Positions 62,649 to 64,000 of a stretch of DNA of 64,000 nt are shown one piece after another; position 1 is the stretch's first letter, and each line of letters opens with the position of its first letter. The position numbers were made by a program, and so were the translations under genes. The notes beneath the pieces were generated by a model that saw only the letters and a program-made list of their open reading frames with translations, searched no databases and was not told the origin of the DNA. Source of the stretch: Caprella mutica (taxonomy: Eukaryota > Arthropoda > Malacostraca > Amphipoda > Caprellidae); NCBI GenBank assembly GCA_947561585.1, contig CANNZV010001123.1:204276-268275 (forward strand), given 5' to 3'.

Positions 62649-64000
62649 TTAACACTACAGGTAGCTAAGGGTGTTAACACTACAGGTAGCTAAGGGTGTT
62701 AACACTACAGGCAGCTAAGGGTGTTAACACTACAGGTAGCTTAGGGTGTTAACACTACAGGTAGCTAAGGGTGTTAACACTACAGGTAGCTAAGGGTGTT
62801 AACACTACAGGTAGCTAAGGGTGTTAACACAACAGGTAGCTTAGGGTGTTAACACTACAGGTAGCTAAGGGTGTTAACACTACATGTAGCTAAGGGTGTT
62901 AACACTACAGGTAGCTAAAGGTGTTAACACTACAGGTAGCTAAGGGTGTTAACACTTCAGGTAGCTAAGGGTGTTAACACTAAAGGTAGCTAAGGGTGTT
63001 AACACTACAGGTAGCTAAGGGTGTTACAACTACAGGTAGCTAAGGGTGTTAACACTACAGGTAGCTAAGGGTGTTAACACTACAGGTAGCTAAGGGTGTT
63101 AACACTACAGGTAGCTAAGGGTGTTAACACTACAGGTAGCTAAGGGTGTTAACACTACAGGTAGCTAAGGGTGTTAACACTACAGGTAGCTAAGGGTGTT
63201 AACACTACAGGTAGCTAAGGGTGTTAACACTACAGGTAACTAAGGGTGTTAACACTACAGGAAGCTAAGGGTGTTAACACTACAGGTAGCTAAGGGTGTT
63301 AACACTACAGGTAGCTAAGGGTGTTAACACTACAGGTAACTAAGGGTGTTAACACTACAGGAAGCTAAGGGTGTTAACACTACAGGTAGCTAAGGGTGTT
63401 AACACTACAGGTAGCTAAGGGTGTTAACACTAAAGGTAGCTAAGGGTGTTAACACTACAGGTAGCTAAGGGTGTTACAACTACAGGTAGCTAAGGGTGTT
63501 AACACTACAGGTAGCTAAGGGTGTTAACACTACAGGTAGCTAAGGGTGTTAACACTACAGGTAGCTAAGGGTGTTAACACTACAGGTAGCTAAGGGTGTT
63601 AACACTACAGGTAGCTAAGGGTGTTAACACTACAGGTAGCTAAGGGTGTTAACACTACAGGTAGCTAAGGGTGTTAACACTACAGGTAACTAAGGGTGTT
63701 AACACTACAGGAAGCTAAGGGTGTTAACACTACAGGTAGCTAAGGGTGTTAACACTACAGGTAGCTAAGGGTGTTAACACTACAGGTAACTAAGGGTGTT
63801 AACACTACAGGAAGCTAAGGGTGTTAACACTACAGGTAGCTAAGGGTGTTAACACTACAGGTAGCTAAGGGTGTTAACACTACAGGTAACTAAGGGTGTT
63901 AACACTACAGGAAGCTAAGGGTGTTAACACTACAGGTAGCTAAGGGTGTTAACACTACAGGTAGCTAAGGGTGTTAACACTACAGGTAGCTAAGGGTGTT
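62649..64000. repeat. 25-bp array, second locus (about 54 units, continues past window)
   Basis: Same unit as 13787-22160, with the same marker variants (aggtaacta, aggaagc, actaaagg) but a different, more regular order. A variant gttacaact occurs at about 63024 and 63474 (450 bp = 18 units apart). The right end lies outside the window. Confidence 0.98.

Overview
This is eukaryotic nuclear DNA, most likely from an arthropod. A hemipteran-type insect is my best guess, from AT-rich sequence, mariner/Tc1/pogo-like debris and an insect-style INPP5E; the species cannot be read from the window. There is no bacterial gene organisation. About half of the window (roughly 31 of 64 kb by my count) is tandem minisatellite DNA in about 18 separate arrays with periods of 15, 17, 18, 19-20, 20, 25, 27, 32, 37, 40, 42, ~103 and 126 bp. 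Most of the rest is small inverted-repeat transposons, transposon relics and one segmental duplication.

Two protein-coding genes are well supported. The first (minus strand, 22166-29619) is an NLR-like HEPN-NACHT NTPase. I can join four exons with matching splice phases into a complete 848-residue reading frame. It has an N-terminal HEPN-like domain with an RNEVSH motif, a NACHT with Walker A GGPGSGKTT and Walker B LIDGYDE, and a C-terminal region I do not recognise. The second (plus strand, 53464-54932) is the 3' part of an INPP5E-type inositol polyphosphate 5-phosphatase with its catalytic motifs and a C-terminal CAMQ prenylation box. It carries a 1-nt frameshift and a damaged exon boundary, so it is a pseudogene or an assembly-damaged gene. 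A lone exon-like segment (minus, 47926-48180) and a 76-codon ORF inside intron 1 of the NACHT gene are weaker candidates.

Layout: 0.15-1.85 kb, 15-bp array; 2.4-4.5 kb, foldback-type element holding a second, smaller foldback element; 5.6-6.2 kb, large inverted repeat; 6.5-7.1 kb, dead Tc1-like transposase; 7.1-8.3 kb, 42-bp array; 8.8-13.8 kb, duplicated block copy A (with five 126-bp satellite units) running into an 8.4-kb 25-bp array that stops 5 bp from the NACHT stop codon; 22.2-29.6 kb, NACHT gene with a 20-bp array and a pogo-like fragment in intron 1; 29.9-36.5 kb, more arrays, a large hairpin, a tRNA-like SINE head and a pogo-like MITE; 36.9-40.5 kb, 18-bp array; 41.9-46.2 kb, 27-bp array; 46.2-53.4 kb, orphan exon, arrays, mariner MITE, 98-bp palindrome and a second foldback element with a perfect 10-bp target duplication; 53.5-54.9 kb, INPP5E; 55.0-56.1 kb, 17-bp array; 56.1-62.6 kb, duplicated block copy B (with 17 units of the 126-bp satellite) running again into the 25-bp array, which continues past the window end.

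The recurring theme is short seeds inside small transposons or palindromes that have been amplified into long, higher-order-structured arrays next to an immune-type NLR gene. The very long ORFs across arrays follow from periods divisible by three and are not treated as genes.
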